From Cardinalis cardinalis (Eukaryota; Chordata; Aves; Passeriformes; Cardinalidae), in NCBI GenBank assembly GCA_014549065.1, contig JACDOX010000173.1, positions 897,894-961,893 on the forward strand: DNA of 64,000 nucleotides, read 5' to 3'. Position numbers and translations under genes: made by a program. Shown here piece after piece: positions 1 through 11,900 of this stretch; the stretch's first letter is position 1; each line of letters starts with the position of its first letter. The notes beneath the pieces are model-generated. The model made no database searches, was not told the DNA's origin, and saw nothing but the letters and a program-made list of their open reading frames with translations.

Positions 1-1560
1 GGCCTGGCAGCAGCAGCAGCAGAGGGGAGGGCACGGAGCACAGCAGGGAGCAGCTGCAGTGGCAAAGCCACCGAGAGGCTCATTTGCAAAAGAAACGCTG
101 CAAAACCAACCCTGGCAGAGCCCAGCCNAGGAGGGAACCCCAGCACGGGCCGTGCAGTGCTCTGGGCAGGCACCAGAGCCTGGAGANGAGCAGCCAGCAC
201 CCCCAAACCACAGGCCCCCAGGTCCCCAAAAGCACCCTGTGCACAGAGGGCTGTGCAGTGCCTCTGATCCCAAGCCAAGGCAAAGGCAGAGTACCTGGGC
301 AGTTTACATAAGACAGAGTTTTCCACTACACCGGAGTTTCTCTCCGCCTGCTGTTTCACCCAGCAGCTGCAATTTTGCTGCTCTCAAGGGCATTTGCACA
401 CAAAAATGAGCCACGCCAGAGATGTGGGGAGATTAGGAGGATTAAGGCTGCAGAACTGGCACAGGAGGAGACGGAAAGCAAACCCCTCTGGTAGGCAGAG
501 GCAGTTCATCCCTAAACCTCTGCTCTCCTTCCNACAGGGTCAAGAAGGGGGGCTCTGGGATGGTTCTGGAAGCTTTACGAGGAGCAACCGGTCCTTTGAG
601 CACCCAGAACATGTTGCTGCTAGAGATGGGGGGATCCCAAAGCACAAAAAGCAGAAAACGTTTCCAGAGCCGAGTAAAGACGTGCAGGATTTCACGCAGT
701 GAAACCAAAGCAGCCGGGCTGGGTTTCTGCCTCTCAGCTCCCCTCGGTGGGGCTGCAGGCAGGGGGGATGCAGCTGCTGCCTGGGCAGGTTGCACAGGGA
801 TGCTCACAGCCTCCAAAAGAACCTCAGCACCNGCAAAACCCTCCTCCCAAAAACCAGGGGAACACTGTGTGCTCCTCAGCATGGGCAGGAGGCTGGCACT
901 GAGGCCGTGGCAGGGAGGGTGCCAGGCTGCAGGCAGTGCCAGGGATCCCAGGGATAACGGGCTCTGGGGATCACATGAACGGCTCCTGCCCNGGGGATCC
1001 TCACGATCTATTCAGAAGTAAGAACTGAAGCTGGGCACCATGGAGAGCAATTCACAGCTCAGTGATGGTTCAGGTGGAGCTGGTGCCATGGCTGGTAGCA
1101 GGGACAGCCCAGAGCTGGCTCCAGCCAGGCCAGGGTGAGGCCCAGCCCCGGCTCTGGCTCTCGGGGGCTGCTCCACCACGCCCAGCACCGAGTGACACCC
1201 TGGGCTCAATCCCAGCAGGACCCTGCCACCCCCACGCCCAGCTGATCCACCTTCAGCACAGCCCTGGGCTCCGGGAGGGCTCTAAATCCACCCCCACCGG
1301 CCAAGGGCTCGGAGGAGCTTGGCTGCATGGGGCACACCAAGAGCTGCCGTGTGGGGGGTGGCAGCCCGGCCGGGGGGCTCGGGGCTCTGGTTCCTCACAG
1401 CTCTGCCGGCTCCTGATCGCTCGCAGGGGATGGCACAGCCCGGCGGCAGCGCCAGAGCCCGGGAACGGCTCTCAGCCCCTGAATGAGCCCGGAGCACCAG
1501 CCACGGCAGACTGGGGTGGAGGGGACTCCACAAACACACACAGACAGACAGACGGACGGA
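1..1560. other. Upstream flank, no gene recognised
   Basis: Moderately GC-rich sequence with scattered N bases. I see no exon I can assign on either strand. A GACA/GACG microsatellite (about 1537-1572) closes it. Confidence 0.4.
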
Positions 1561-1705
1561 CGGACACAGACACGAACCCGCACTTGCCTTGCGCTGTGGC
1601 CGCCGGGCCCCGCCGCCTCCCCGCTGCCCCGGCCGGGAGTGCCCGGCGGCCGCGGCGCTCGGCGCTCTTTAAGGGCGCCCCGGATCCGGCACACGCAGGG
1701 ATCGG
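1560..1705 (-). promoter_or_regulatory. GC-rich block, candidate divergent first exon on the minus strand
   Basis: CpG-dense island 1 kb upstream of the PPL island. On the minus strand it has a TTAAAG element near 1670 and a good GC-AG type donor (AAG before GCAAGT, exon edge 1588). In mammals SEC14L5 lies head to head with PPL, so this could be its non-coding first exon. No coding sequence supports this, so it is only a candidate. Confidence 0.3.
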
Positions 1706-1934
1706 GATCAATAGGTCACGGCGTGCACTGACTTGCCCCCAGAACAGAGGATTTGGGGCTGGTGGGGAAGCTACAATCAGGGCTTTAATCCCGCATGGGC
1801 ACAAAATCCCGGGATAAAAAGGCCGGAGCTGGTCCTAATTGCTGACTGCTGTGTGCATGTGTGAGCAAAACCTCTTAGGCTGCGGGGGGCCTGGGGGAGG
1901 CAGCTCGGTGCCTTATGGAGACCTTGAGGCCGGA

Positions 1935-2345
1935 GCAGATCTGTAAGATCATCAAGTCCAACCGCTCCCCCAGCACCGTCGTATGTGCCACNAACGCTGT
2001 CCCCAAGCGCCACATGCACAGGGCTCTGAATCCCCCCAGGGCTGGGGACCCCACCACAGCCCCGGCAGCTGTGCAGGGCCTGGCCACCCTTTCCGTGAAG
2101 ATTTCCCAATATCCAAACTGAACTTTCCTGGCACAGTTTGAGGCCGCTTCTCCTTGTCCTGTCCCTGTTCCCTGGAGCAGAGCCCGACCCCCCCGGCTGT
2201 CCCCTCCTGTCAGGAGCTGTGCAGAGCCACAAGGGCCCCCCTGAGCCTCCTTTGCTCCAGGCTGAGCCCCTTCCCAGCTCCCTGAGCCCCTCCTGGTGCT
2301 CCAGGCCCTTCCCAGCTCTGCTCAGCCCCTCAGTGTCTGCCCTGT
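1935..2345 (-). mobile_element. CR1 LINE fragment, antisense
   Basis: Reads as the reverse complement of the CR1 3' region: tail-side GATCATCAAGTCCAACCGC first, then the CTCCAGGCTGAGCCCCTTCC-type block. Ends just before the PPL promoter. Confidence 0.8.
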
Positions 2346-2449
2346 GGAAGGACCGGCGGTGTCCCGGCAGTGCCGATGCCACTGAAGGAGCAGGGACGCT
2401 CCCAGCACCGCTCATCCCCAGGCACAGAGACCTCCCGGGGGGAGCCGCA

Positions 2450-2950
2450 GCCCCGTGAGTGCCCCCTGTGCCCATCCCGGCCCCGTGCCCTGGCTCGCGG
2501 GGGTGTCAGGCTGGCCCTGCACATCTGGGGGGGCTCAACCCTGCCGGGACCCCTCCCAGGGGCGCCCCCGAAGCCAGGGGAGGATGCTGCGGGTGGGAGG
2601 GGCGGGCGGGACAGCGGCAGGAGGAGGCAGGAGGAGGCAGAGGCGGTGCAGCCCCGGCCCGCCTCCCGGCGGGGCCCGGCCCGGTGGCGGCGCAGAGGCT
2701 GCGGGCGGCGGCGGGCACGGGCAGGAGGAGCGCGGCGGGCGCCGTGCGGGGACGCGATGCACTCGCTCTTCAGGAAACGCAACAAAGGGAAATACAGCCC
2801 CTCCGTGCAGAAGAAGAGGTGAGTGCCCCGCTCCTCCCGGGACGAGCAGAGCCGCCATCCCGCGGATCCCGTCCCGCAGCATCCGCCCCGCTCCGCGCCG
2901 GGGCTCGGCCGAGCTGATCCCCCCGAGGAGTGGGAACCCCTCCAGGTGTG
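2450..2950 (+). promoter_or_regulatory. PPL: PPL CpG-island promoter and 5' UTR
   Basis: GC-rich, CpG-dense block around exon 1 with no convincing TATA box. A GGGGCGGGCGGG run at 2599-2610 is a good Sp1/KLF-type site about 150 bases upstream of the ATG. The transcription start is probably between there and 2750, which I cannot fix from sequence alone. Confidence 0.65.
2757..2818 (+). CDS. PPL: PPL coding exon 1 (residues 1-20)
   Basis: Encodes the conserved basic leader MHSLFRKRNKGKYSPSVQKK and ends two bases into codon 21, followed by the donor GTGAGTG. It lies in a CpG island. The ATG has G at -3 and C at +4, and no other in-frame ATG gives the family N-terminus. Confidence 0.96.
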
Positions 2951-5900
2951 GGAGCCCCCCGGGTGTGGGAATCCCCCCGGGTGTGGGAATCTTCCCCGGT
3001 GTGGACACCCTCGAGTGTGAGAAGCCCCGAGGTGTGGAACCCCGAAGTGTCGGCACCTCCCAAGGAGTGGGTACCCCCGGAGGTGTGGGCACCACCGAGG
3101 TGAGGAACCCTGAAGCGTTCCCACACCCTCGAGGCGCGGGCACCCTCTGAGTGGCGGTGGAGCCCCTGAGAGCCGTGTGGGACCTGCGGTGTTGCCCCCC
3201 CTCCCCGTGAGCTGTCAGCTCCTCCCCGAGCTGGGTCCATCTCCTGCGCCGGCTGTGGGCACCGGGCTTGTGTCTCCCAGCTCCCCTCCCATCGCAGCAG
3301 CTCCGGCGAGCAGGTTCCTTCCCTTCCCAGGTGTGTGCTGCGTCAGATCTTAGGGGAAAATAGTCTGGCTGTTCTCCACCTTCGCCCCTGTTCCCTCCGG
3401 ACCAAGGATTCGGTCCGTCGTCCTTTCCTCGGCTCTCTCTGAGGGGGTGGGGACGCGTTTCGCTTGTACTGGTTGGTTAAAAAAAAAAAGAAAGAAAGAA
3501 AAGCAGGGTGTTGAATGCGCCCTGTGAAAGGTCACTGATAAAAGGGAAAAGGTGCAAAAATCCCTGCGCAGGAAGGCTCAGCCTCTCTGGGCTGGGCGGT
3601 GGACAGTCCCCAGCCCCTGCCTGCACCGGGATGTTTCTCCACAGAGGTGGATGTTGGGATTAATTCAGAAGCGTGCCCTGTGTTTCCCAGAGGAGCTGCA
3701 GGGGCTCTGGAGCATGTGGAGCGCTCCAGGATTCTGAGTGATTCAAGGATTCACGATCCCAGCCCGTGGCTGTTCATCCCCTTCCGTCCCTCTGCATCGG
3801 CACCAGTCCCGGCTGGTGGAGCCCGAGCAGCCGCCCCCTCCCAAAATCTCCTTTGGGAAGGGAGCTGGGGAGCGCTGCGGGGCCTCCGAGCACGCAGAGG
3901 GGACCCGTCAGCCCAGGAGGCGCCGGCATTTCCCGAGCAGGGGATCCCCGGCTGCTCCCTGCCCGCGGGAGCGGGGCTGTGGCCGAGGGAGGCCCTGGCA
4001 CCGGGGAAGGCTCCCCCGGCTGGCTCGGCAGGGCCGCCCGGGCTCCCGGAGCCCGCNGTGCCGCCCACCCTGCCCCGGGGGGCACACGGGGCTGGCACCG
4101 AGCCCTCGGAGGCTCCCCCGGGTAAGGATGGTGCCAATGCCCAGGCGCNTTTCTGAGCTCCGGCGGGTCAGTGCGCGGCTCCAAAGTGAGAAACCCCTCG
4201 GCAGGGATGGGATGGGGTGGGATGGCAGCTCGGGAGCCCGGGGGAGACAGACCTGCCCTGTCACAGCGCTGTCAGGGTGCTGTGGAGCAGGAGCACAGAC
4301 CTGCCCTGTGCGGTCCCCACCGTGGGGCTGTGCCCGGGTCCCACCCTGGGGCTGTGCCCGGGTCCCACCGTGGGGCTGTGCCCGGGTCCCACCCTGGGGC
4401 TGTGCCCGGGTCCCCTCCTGCGCTCCCACCCTGGGTACCCCGCGCTCTCTCCATCCGCCGGGGATCGGCGCAGGAAGGAAGGCGCTTCCCTCCTCCGCCT
4501 CCTCCTCCTCCTCCCTGCCTGCCTGCAGCCCAGCGGCCCTGGGCAGGTGCCAGAGCACCTCCGGAGGCTGCGGGCCAGGCTGGAACCTCTCTTTTTCTGG
4601 CTGAGGAAGCAGCGCAGGGCCGTGCCCGGGGCCAGCCTCCCTCCCTTCCTGCGCCCCGGCTGTCCGCGCACACCTCGGGGAGAGCTGTGCTTATTAGCCC
4701 CAATTTGTTAATTCCTGCCTTGGAGTTTACAAACATCTGTGAATCCAGGGAACACTCCCACCGTGTGGAAACAGCCCCACCATCAAGATGGGGAAGCCGG
4801 TGCCCGACCGGTTGAACAACTTGCTGGAGGAGGATTGCGAAGAAGCAGCGAGGAGCTGCTGCCCCGTCCCCTGCTCCAGGCACTGCCAGGCGGCTCCCGC
4901 CCCGCTCTGCTGCCAGGAAAACAGAGCAACGCTCCTCAAATCAGCCTCCCGCCCCCGCCAGCAGGCAGCAGGGACCGCGATTTCGACACCGCGGGAGCCC
5001 GGCCTGATCGGCGAGGCTGCGCCTTGGGCAGGGCGCGGTGCCCGGCACGGAGCCCTCCCAGCAGCGAGGGACAGGGCGAGAGCCCAGCGCCGGCTCGGCG
5101 AGAGAGAGAGAGAGAGACAGAGAGAGACACAGAGAGAGAGAGAGAGAGACAGAGAGAAAGAGAGGGGGGCACCCGAGCGTGTCCTGGCAGCCCCGGCCGC
5201 GGGCTCAGCTCAGCTCAGCTGCCCGGGGAGCATCGTCCGGCCCCAGGACAGAGCTCGGGAGGAGCCACGGGAGCCTTGGTGGCTTCCCCAGCCTCGGGAC
5301 AGAGCCTGCCCAGGATGGGAACAGCTCCATGGACAGCACTGGCACCCAGGTCAGGTGCTGCACCCTCGCCATGAACAACTCTTTGTCCCCTGGGATGTGA
5401 CAGCCACCCTGTCCCAACCCCAAGATCCAGCAGCACCAGGCTCCAGGTCTCTCCTCAGGAATATCTGCTGCAGCTCTGTGATCTGCCTGGCCTCGAGGCT
5501 CAGGAGCCATCCCATCCAGCCCTGGGCATCTCCTGCCTTGGCTGGGGATCCTGGAGGATGATGGTGACATCTCTTTTGTCTTCTCATCTCTTTTGTCTCA
5601 TGGACTTGCTTCACTCTGCTCTCATCCCTGAGCACGGGAAGGCCCTGGGAATTCAGCTGTGCCAGTGTTGTTACATGGATGTGTGTCCCTGGAAGGGAAG
5701 GCACAAGCCTTGAACAGAGCCACAGTGTGAGGAAAATCACCAGCCTCCTTCCACACCATGGTCCTCAAACCCTTGCCATGCTTAGAACACAGGAGCTTGG
5801 CTTCTTCTTCTTTTGGTAGTCCAGGCTTGGCAGGTAGGAAGCAGTGAGGGAGGGGCCCAAGGCCAGCCNGGACGGAGCTTGGAGCACCCTGGGATAGTGA

Positions 5901-8900
5901 AAGGTGTCCCTGCCCATCCAATTGAAACCATTTGATCATTTCATGATAAAAANCAGTTCAGCCTTCCCAGCTGCTGCAGGAACTCTCCCTCCTGCCAGCA
6001 GGAGCGTTGTTCATCCTCGGGGTGCTCGGGCTNAGAGCCCTCCCAGCCCTGGAGCCCCTCAGCAGCGTCAGTGCCCAGGTGGGGGGTGCAGGCACCGGGG
6101 CAGCTCTGCCTGCAGGGCTGGCCGCCGTTCCCAGAGGCTCTTTGCAAGGGCTGGAGTCAGCAGGTGAGTCAGGAGCTGCTCNGGCTGAGGGCGGAGCTCC
6201 CTTTGCCCGCCCCGTGTCTGCCCTCATTTCCATGCAGATTACAGAAGTATCACCGTTCCTCCCAGGGAAGAGAAAGACACCTGGAGCTGGCTGGGCTGAG
6301 CACACAGCCCTGCTGTCCAGCCTCACCCTGACACAGTCTGCTCTGAGTTTGCAGCCAGATCCTAATCTNCCCCAAAGCTGAACCACCGCAGCCAGAGCCC
6401 AGCCCTTGTGCCACAGCTTCACTCCAGGGTCATTACAAGCAGCACGAGGGAATTGCAAGCAGTGGGAGCTGTGGCTGGGCAGCTTGAAGGATATTTAGAG
6501 CTCTGTGGCCTTCTGGAGGATTCATTCAGTTTAATTTAAGGCAGCAGCAGGGCTGCCGTGGCAGAGCTCTCTGTGAGATCTCTGTGCATGGACGCAGAAT
6601 GGGATGGAATTGGGAGCAGCAGTGGGTGGGCNCTGCCTGCCGTGCTGATTGTCCATGCCAGGGCTGGGATCAGAGCCATCCTCCCCCAGCTCCCCTGGCC
6701 CTGGCCAAGCCTTCCCACCTGGAGAAGGGATGGGAACGTTTCCTGACAGGAGAGCAGCATCCCTGAGCAGGGGATCCCTTCCCCAAACCCTCCCAGCAGG
6801 GATCAGGCTCATGGGACAAATTCCCAGCAGGAGCCTTCCCAGGATGAGCTGGAGCTGTCAAAACTCAGNAGTGTCTGAACATCCTCCCGTGGAGGGATTA
6901 AGGAAACAACCTCCCTGTCTGGAAAAAGGAAACTTGAGAAATCAAAGGGATTTTCTACCACCTGCCAGCAAGCACAAGGCCTTTGCACATCCTGGACAAA
7001 CTGATCTCAGGGAGGTTTGCTCCAAAACCTGCTCTTACCAGTGAGGGTGCAACCTAATGAGAAGAGAAAAAGAAAAAGAAATAGAGGAAAAGTCCANTTT
7101 TTAGCAGCAAAGTTTTCACATTACAATAATTATCATCATATTTGTCTGTTGAGAAAACCTCTCTTAATAAAAATATCCCAACTAAAATATTAAGAAAAAT
7201 CACCAAAACTCTAAGAAAACAGAAGGAAGAAAAACCTGAATTCTAAAAATCCCCNCTAGGCCTTCAGAAACACCTGAACCCCTCTGAAAGCAAGGTCCTG
7301 AGGGCAGAACTGTGGTACATGGATGAAGTGCTGTCTGCCAGGGTGCAGCTGCCTCCTCCTGGTCCCCCAGCTGGGAGAAACCCNAAAACCAGCTCCCATT
7401 CCCCATGGGAATGATCTGGGGTCCTTCACCCCAGCCAGGCAATGGCACTGACAAAAATCAACTCTTCTGCTGAGCACAGCTTTCCGTGAGAGATCATTTT
7501 TTCCTCCCTGACCAGAGAATGTTAAAGTTCTCCAGAAATGGCAAAGCCAGTTTTTCCAGGCTTTTATTTATTTNTTTTTTCATCTCTCAAACAAAGCCTT
7601 ATCTATTCCAGCAGAGCTCTCTGCATTCCCCCTGTGCTGCAGCTCTCAGGGGCTGTGCCCTGGGCACTTCACTCCTGGCTCTGCTCGGTCTCGTGTGTGC
7701 TGCCCGTCCCAGCTGGGCTCTGGCCAAACCCTGCTCTGCTCCATGCTCCAGCCATCCCCCCAGGCTGCTTTTTGGCCCTGGCATCCCTTTGTCTTCCCCT
7801 GCCAGCAGCTCTGCTCCAAAGCCTGGATGCATCNGTGGCTCTTCCTGGCAGCTTCCCAAAGGAGCCACATCCTCCCAATCCCATCCACCCGCGTTTCCTG
7901 GGACAGCCAAGGCTTCCTCACTGCTTTGCCCATCCATTTGTGCTTCCTTGCACAGAATCATGGAAGGGTTGGGTTGTAAAGGAGGTTCAAGCTCATCCCA
8001 TCCCATCCCTGCCATGGCAGGGACACCTTCGACCATCCCAGGCTGCTCCCAGCCCTGCCCAGCCTGGCCTTGGGCACTGCCAGGGATCCAGGGGCAGCCC
8101 CAGCTGCTCTGGGCACCCTGTGCCAGGGCCTGCCCACCCTGCAGGGAACAATTCCTCATTCCCAATATCCCATCCAGCCCTGCCCTCTGGCAGTGGCAGC
8201 CATTCCTCCTTGTCCTGTCCCTCCATCCCTTCCCCCTTGCAGCAGATGAACCAAACTCCTCCANCCCCTGGCATGGAGAGTCCAGCCAGGCTTCAGCCCT
8301 CCCTGTTTGACGTCCAGCTGGATGCAGGGACTGTGCTCCTGCTCTGGTTTATCCACACAGCCCCAGCTGTGGCAGGGACAGTGGGTAGTTAACAGGCCTG
8401 ATGGTAATTAACAGGCCTGATGATAATTAACAGGCCTGATGTTCTCACATCAGTGATGTCCAAGTTGGTTGATGAAGTGGCACCAAAGTGACAAGTGTGG
8501 AGAAATAAATACACAAATAAGAGACATGTCCCACGAGAGGTTCCCATTCTCTCTTGTCTCTGTTTATTCCTGCCCACTTGTTATCCCTGCAGTGGCTGGG
8601 GGAGCACAGCTGAGCTCAGGGCAGGATGGGGAGCACAGCTGAGCTCAGGGCAGGATGGGCAGCACTGCAGCAGCTCCCCAAAGCTGAAGTTTGAGCTGCA
8701 GCTCCCATGGGAGTGTTTCTGAGAGTTCCCTGTCCCACAGCCTCAGCTGGTGACTCTCACATAAACCACAGAGGAGCAGAGAGCAAGCAGCTCCTCTGGA
8801 GTGTCAGGAGAGCCCAGCCATGCCCACATCACCCCAGCCCATCCTTGTCTGCTCTGAGCAAGGCTGCATTTCCCTGCCCTGCCCACCCAGACTCTGCAGG

Positions 8901-11900
8901 CTCTGGATCACCATCACCTCCCTTCTCTGCCCTCCCCTTCCCCAGCCCTGCCCTGCTCCATCGTGCCCTGATGCAGAAGGGATGTCACTGTCCCTGTCCC
9001 TGTCACTGTCCCTGTCCCTGTCACTGTCCCCAGTGCCACGGGGCTGGAGGTGACTCTGCCCCAGCCCTGGCAGGCACTGAGGGCAGGAGGGGCTCCAGGG
9101 GCAGCACCCCCAGCTTGGGAAGGGGCTGGCAGGGCACAGGGATGAGGAGAGCTCGTGGCTCCAGCTGAGAGGGGAGCAGAGAAGGGAGCAGGGGCTCATC
9201 CTCACCCCACCCCAGCTGGGCAGGGAGGGGAGCTCAGGGCTGGGTGTTGCACTCCTGCTTCCAGCACCTGAGATCAGTTTTGTGATGCAAAGTGAGCGNA
9301 AGGCTGGGCTGAGGCTCCAGGCTCAGCTCTCCAGGTCAGCCTGAACCACAGCCATGCATCCAAAACCCCTGCCTCAGGTTTATTTCCTGCCTGCAGTTTA
9401 GAGGTTTCAGTCAGAGTTAGAGCTAGAAAAAGCTCAGGCTTCTCCTGGGTTTTAGGATGGTTTTCCCATCCATGCTGAAGCCCTCAAGATCCATCCTTGG
9501 ACTTGCTGGGGTCCCTGAGCCCAAGGCAGGGCCCAGGGAGAGGAGCCAGCAGGAGCTGCCAGCTGTGCCCAGCTCAGTGCCAGCCCTGCCCGCACAGGGA
9601 GCACCCCAAGCTCCCACCTGGCTGATGAACTCTCTCACCCCCCAGGCTCAGGGCGCCTCCAGTGCAGGGTCAGGAAGGCTCCTGGGTGGCCACAGGCTCT
9701 GCCAGGCTGCAGGAGCTGCCAGCTCTGAGCAACATCACCCAAAGAGACCCAGACACGTGCTGCACGCTTCAGGCACCCCCTCCAAACCNCTGAGCCAGGC
9801 TGACTCCTGCCCTGCTTCTGTGGGATGATGAAGGGTGGAAGAAACCCCAAAGTGGATTTTGAGGAGCTGCTTCTGCCACTGGAGCAGGAGCCAGCCACCC
9901 ACACCCCACCTCCCCGTGCACCCTCCAGCTGTGATTATTGAACACAGAATGAGAATCACCCTTGGAATTGTTGCAACCCCTTCCTTGTCNCCTGTGCCCA
10001 GGAGTGCCCCTGGGCTCATTGCTGCTGGTGCAGGAGGTGCCAGGCAGGCAGCAGGCACAGGGACAGGCACAAACCTCCGAGTACCATCCTGATGATGCAG
10101 CTTCTATAAAAAGAAAGAAATCAGTGTAAACCATGCCCATAGCAGAACTTCCCAGGGAAGTGTGAACTTTGCTGGATGCCACAAGGCTCCTGCAGCCTGG
10201 GGCAGGTTTGAGGTAGGGAGGAACAAGCCCAGAGCTGGGGTTTGGGTTTGTTCTGCTGCACTGAAGCGACAGCACACGGGGCAGGCAGGAACAGGTCCTG
10301 AAATTCAGCACCAGAGTCCTGGGGGAGCTGCAGCCCCAATCCTGGGTCAGTTCTGGGCCCTCCCAACATGGAGGGGCTGGAGGGGATCCAGGGAAGGGAA
10401 CAGAGCTGGGAAGGGGCTGGAGCACCAGGAGCGGCTCAGGGAGCTGGGAAGGGGCTCAGCCTGGAGCAAAGGAGGCTCAGGGGGGACCTTGTGGCTCTGC
10501 ACAACTCCTGACAGGAGGGGACAGCCGGGGGGGTCGGGCTGTGCTCCAGGGAACAGGGACAGGACAAGGGGGAACGGCCTCAGCCTGTGCCAGGGGAGTT
10601 TCAGGTTGGATATTGGGAATATTCCCTCATGGAAGGGTGGTCAGGCCCTGGCACAGCTGCCCAGGGCAGTGGGGGGGTCGCTGTTCCTGGAGGGATTTAC
10701 AAGCTGTGTGCATGTGGCACCTGGGGACATGGGCCAGTGCTGGCCTTGGCGGTGCTGGGGCAATGCTTGGACTCGATGTACTTGGAGGGTTTTCCAGCCT
10801 TTACAATTCCCTGGTTCTGCCTGGGGATGCAGGAACTCTGTGCCGTGAGCCAGCACTGCTGGGCTGCTCCTGCTCCCCCAGCCAGCCCCGCTCGCCCTCT
10901 CCAGCTGCTCCAGCAGCATTTGGCACTTCCAAGTGCCACATAAAGATCCGTTCTGCCACCTCATAACGAGCTCATTAAGGCTCTTATGAAGGTGGCTGGG
11001 GCTGCACTGAGCCAGCCCAGATGGCAAAGCAGCACAGCTGGGACAGCCCAGCCTTGCCAGCAGCCTCAGCCCCCTCTGGCTGCAGGGATCTGGGGGGCAC
11101 ACGCTGCTCCTGCCCCTGGCCCGGGCTGGGAGAGCTGGGCAGTGCCTGGCACAGGCCCTGGAGCTGGCCCTGGCATGTGCAGCCTCTCCCTGCAGGCACA
11201 GTGACAGACACGGCATGAAATGTTTAAAATAAGCCCAGCAGTGCAGAGCCTGCGTCACGGGGCGCTCTGCTCTGCTCCAGCCCCGCCGTCCCTGCGCTGG
11301 GATGGGAATATTGGGCTGGCCCTGCACCCTGCCAGCCTGGCCAGCATCACCCTGGCAGCAAAAGCAGTGCCCAGCACTGCAGGAGATGCAAGGTGTGTGT
11401 GATCCCATGCCCTGCCTGGGGTTAAAGTGGGAATAGAGCGGGAAGCCCTGAGGTGGCACAGAGGGGCAGAGCAGGGCTGCAGCAGGGGCTGCCCATGGGC
11501 AGCAGCCTCCAAGGGGCACCTGACTGTGGGCGTGGGGGCTCCCTGCTGCTCCAGCTCCTCCATTTCCACTCTGGACCCCCCTTCTGAGGCGCAGGGTGGG
11601 ATTGTCGGGGTGTCAGTGCAGGGCCGGGAGCTGATGCTCCTCGTGAGTCCCCTCCAGCTGAGGATATGCTGTGATTCTCTCCCCGCTCCGAGGCCGAGGG
11701 AGGCTCAGGCACCGCTCCCATTCCAGCNGTCCCCCGCCCGCTCCCGGCCCCCTGGCCGAGTGTTTTGGACCGAGCTGGAAGGCAGCAGTGAGTCACACGC
11801 AGCTGCAGAGCCTGGCAGGCTCGGCTGGCCCCCGGCCACCCCCGGGGTCACCCGGCAGCTGTGCCCGCCCCCGTGGGTNACCAGACCCCCCCTTCTGTCC

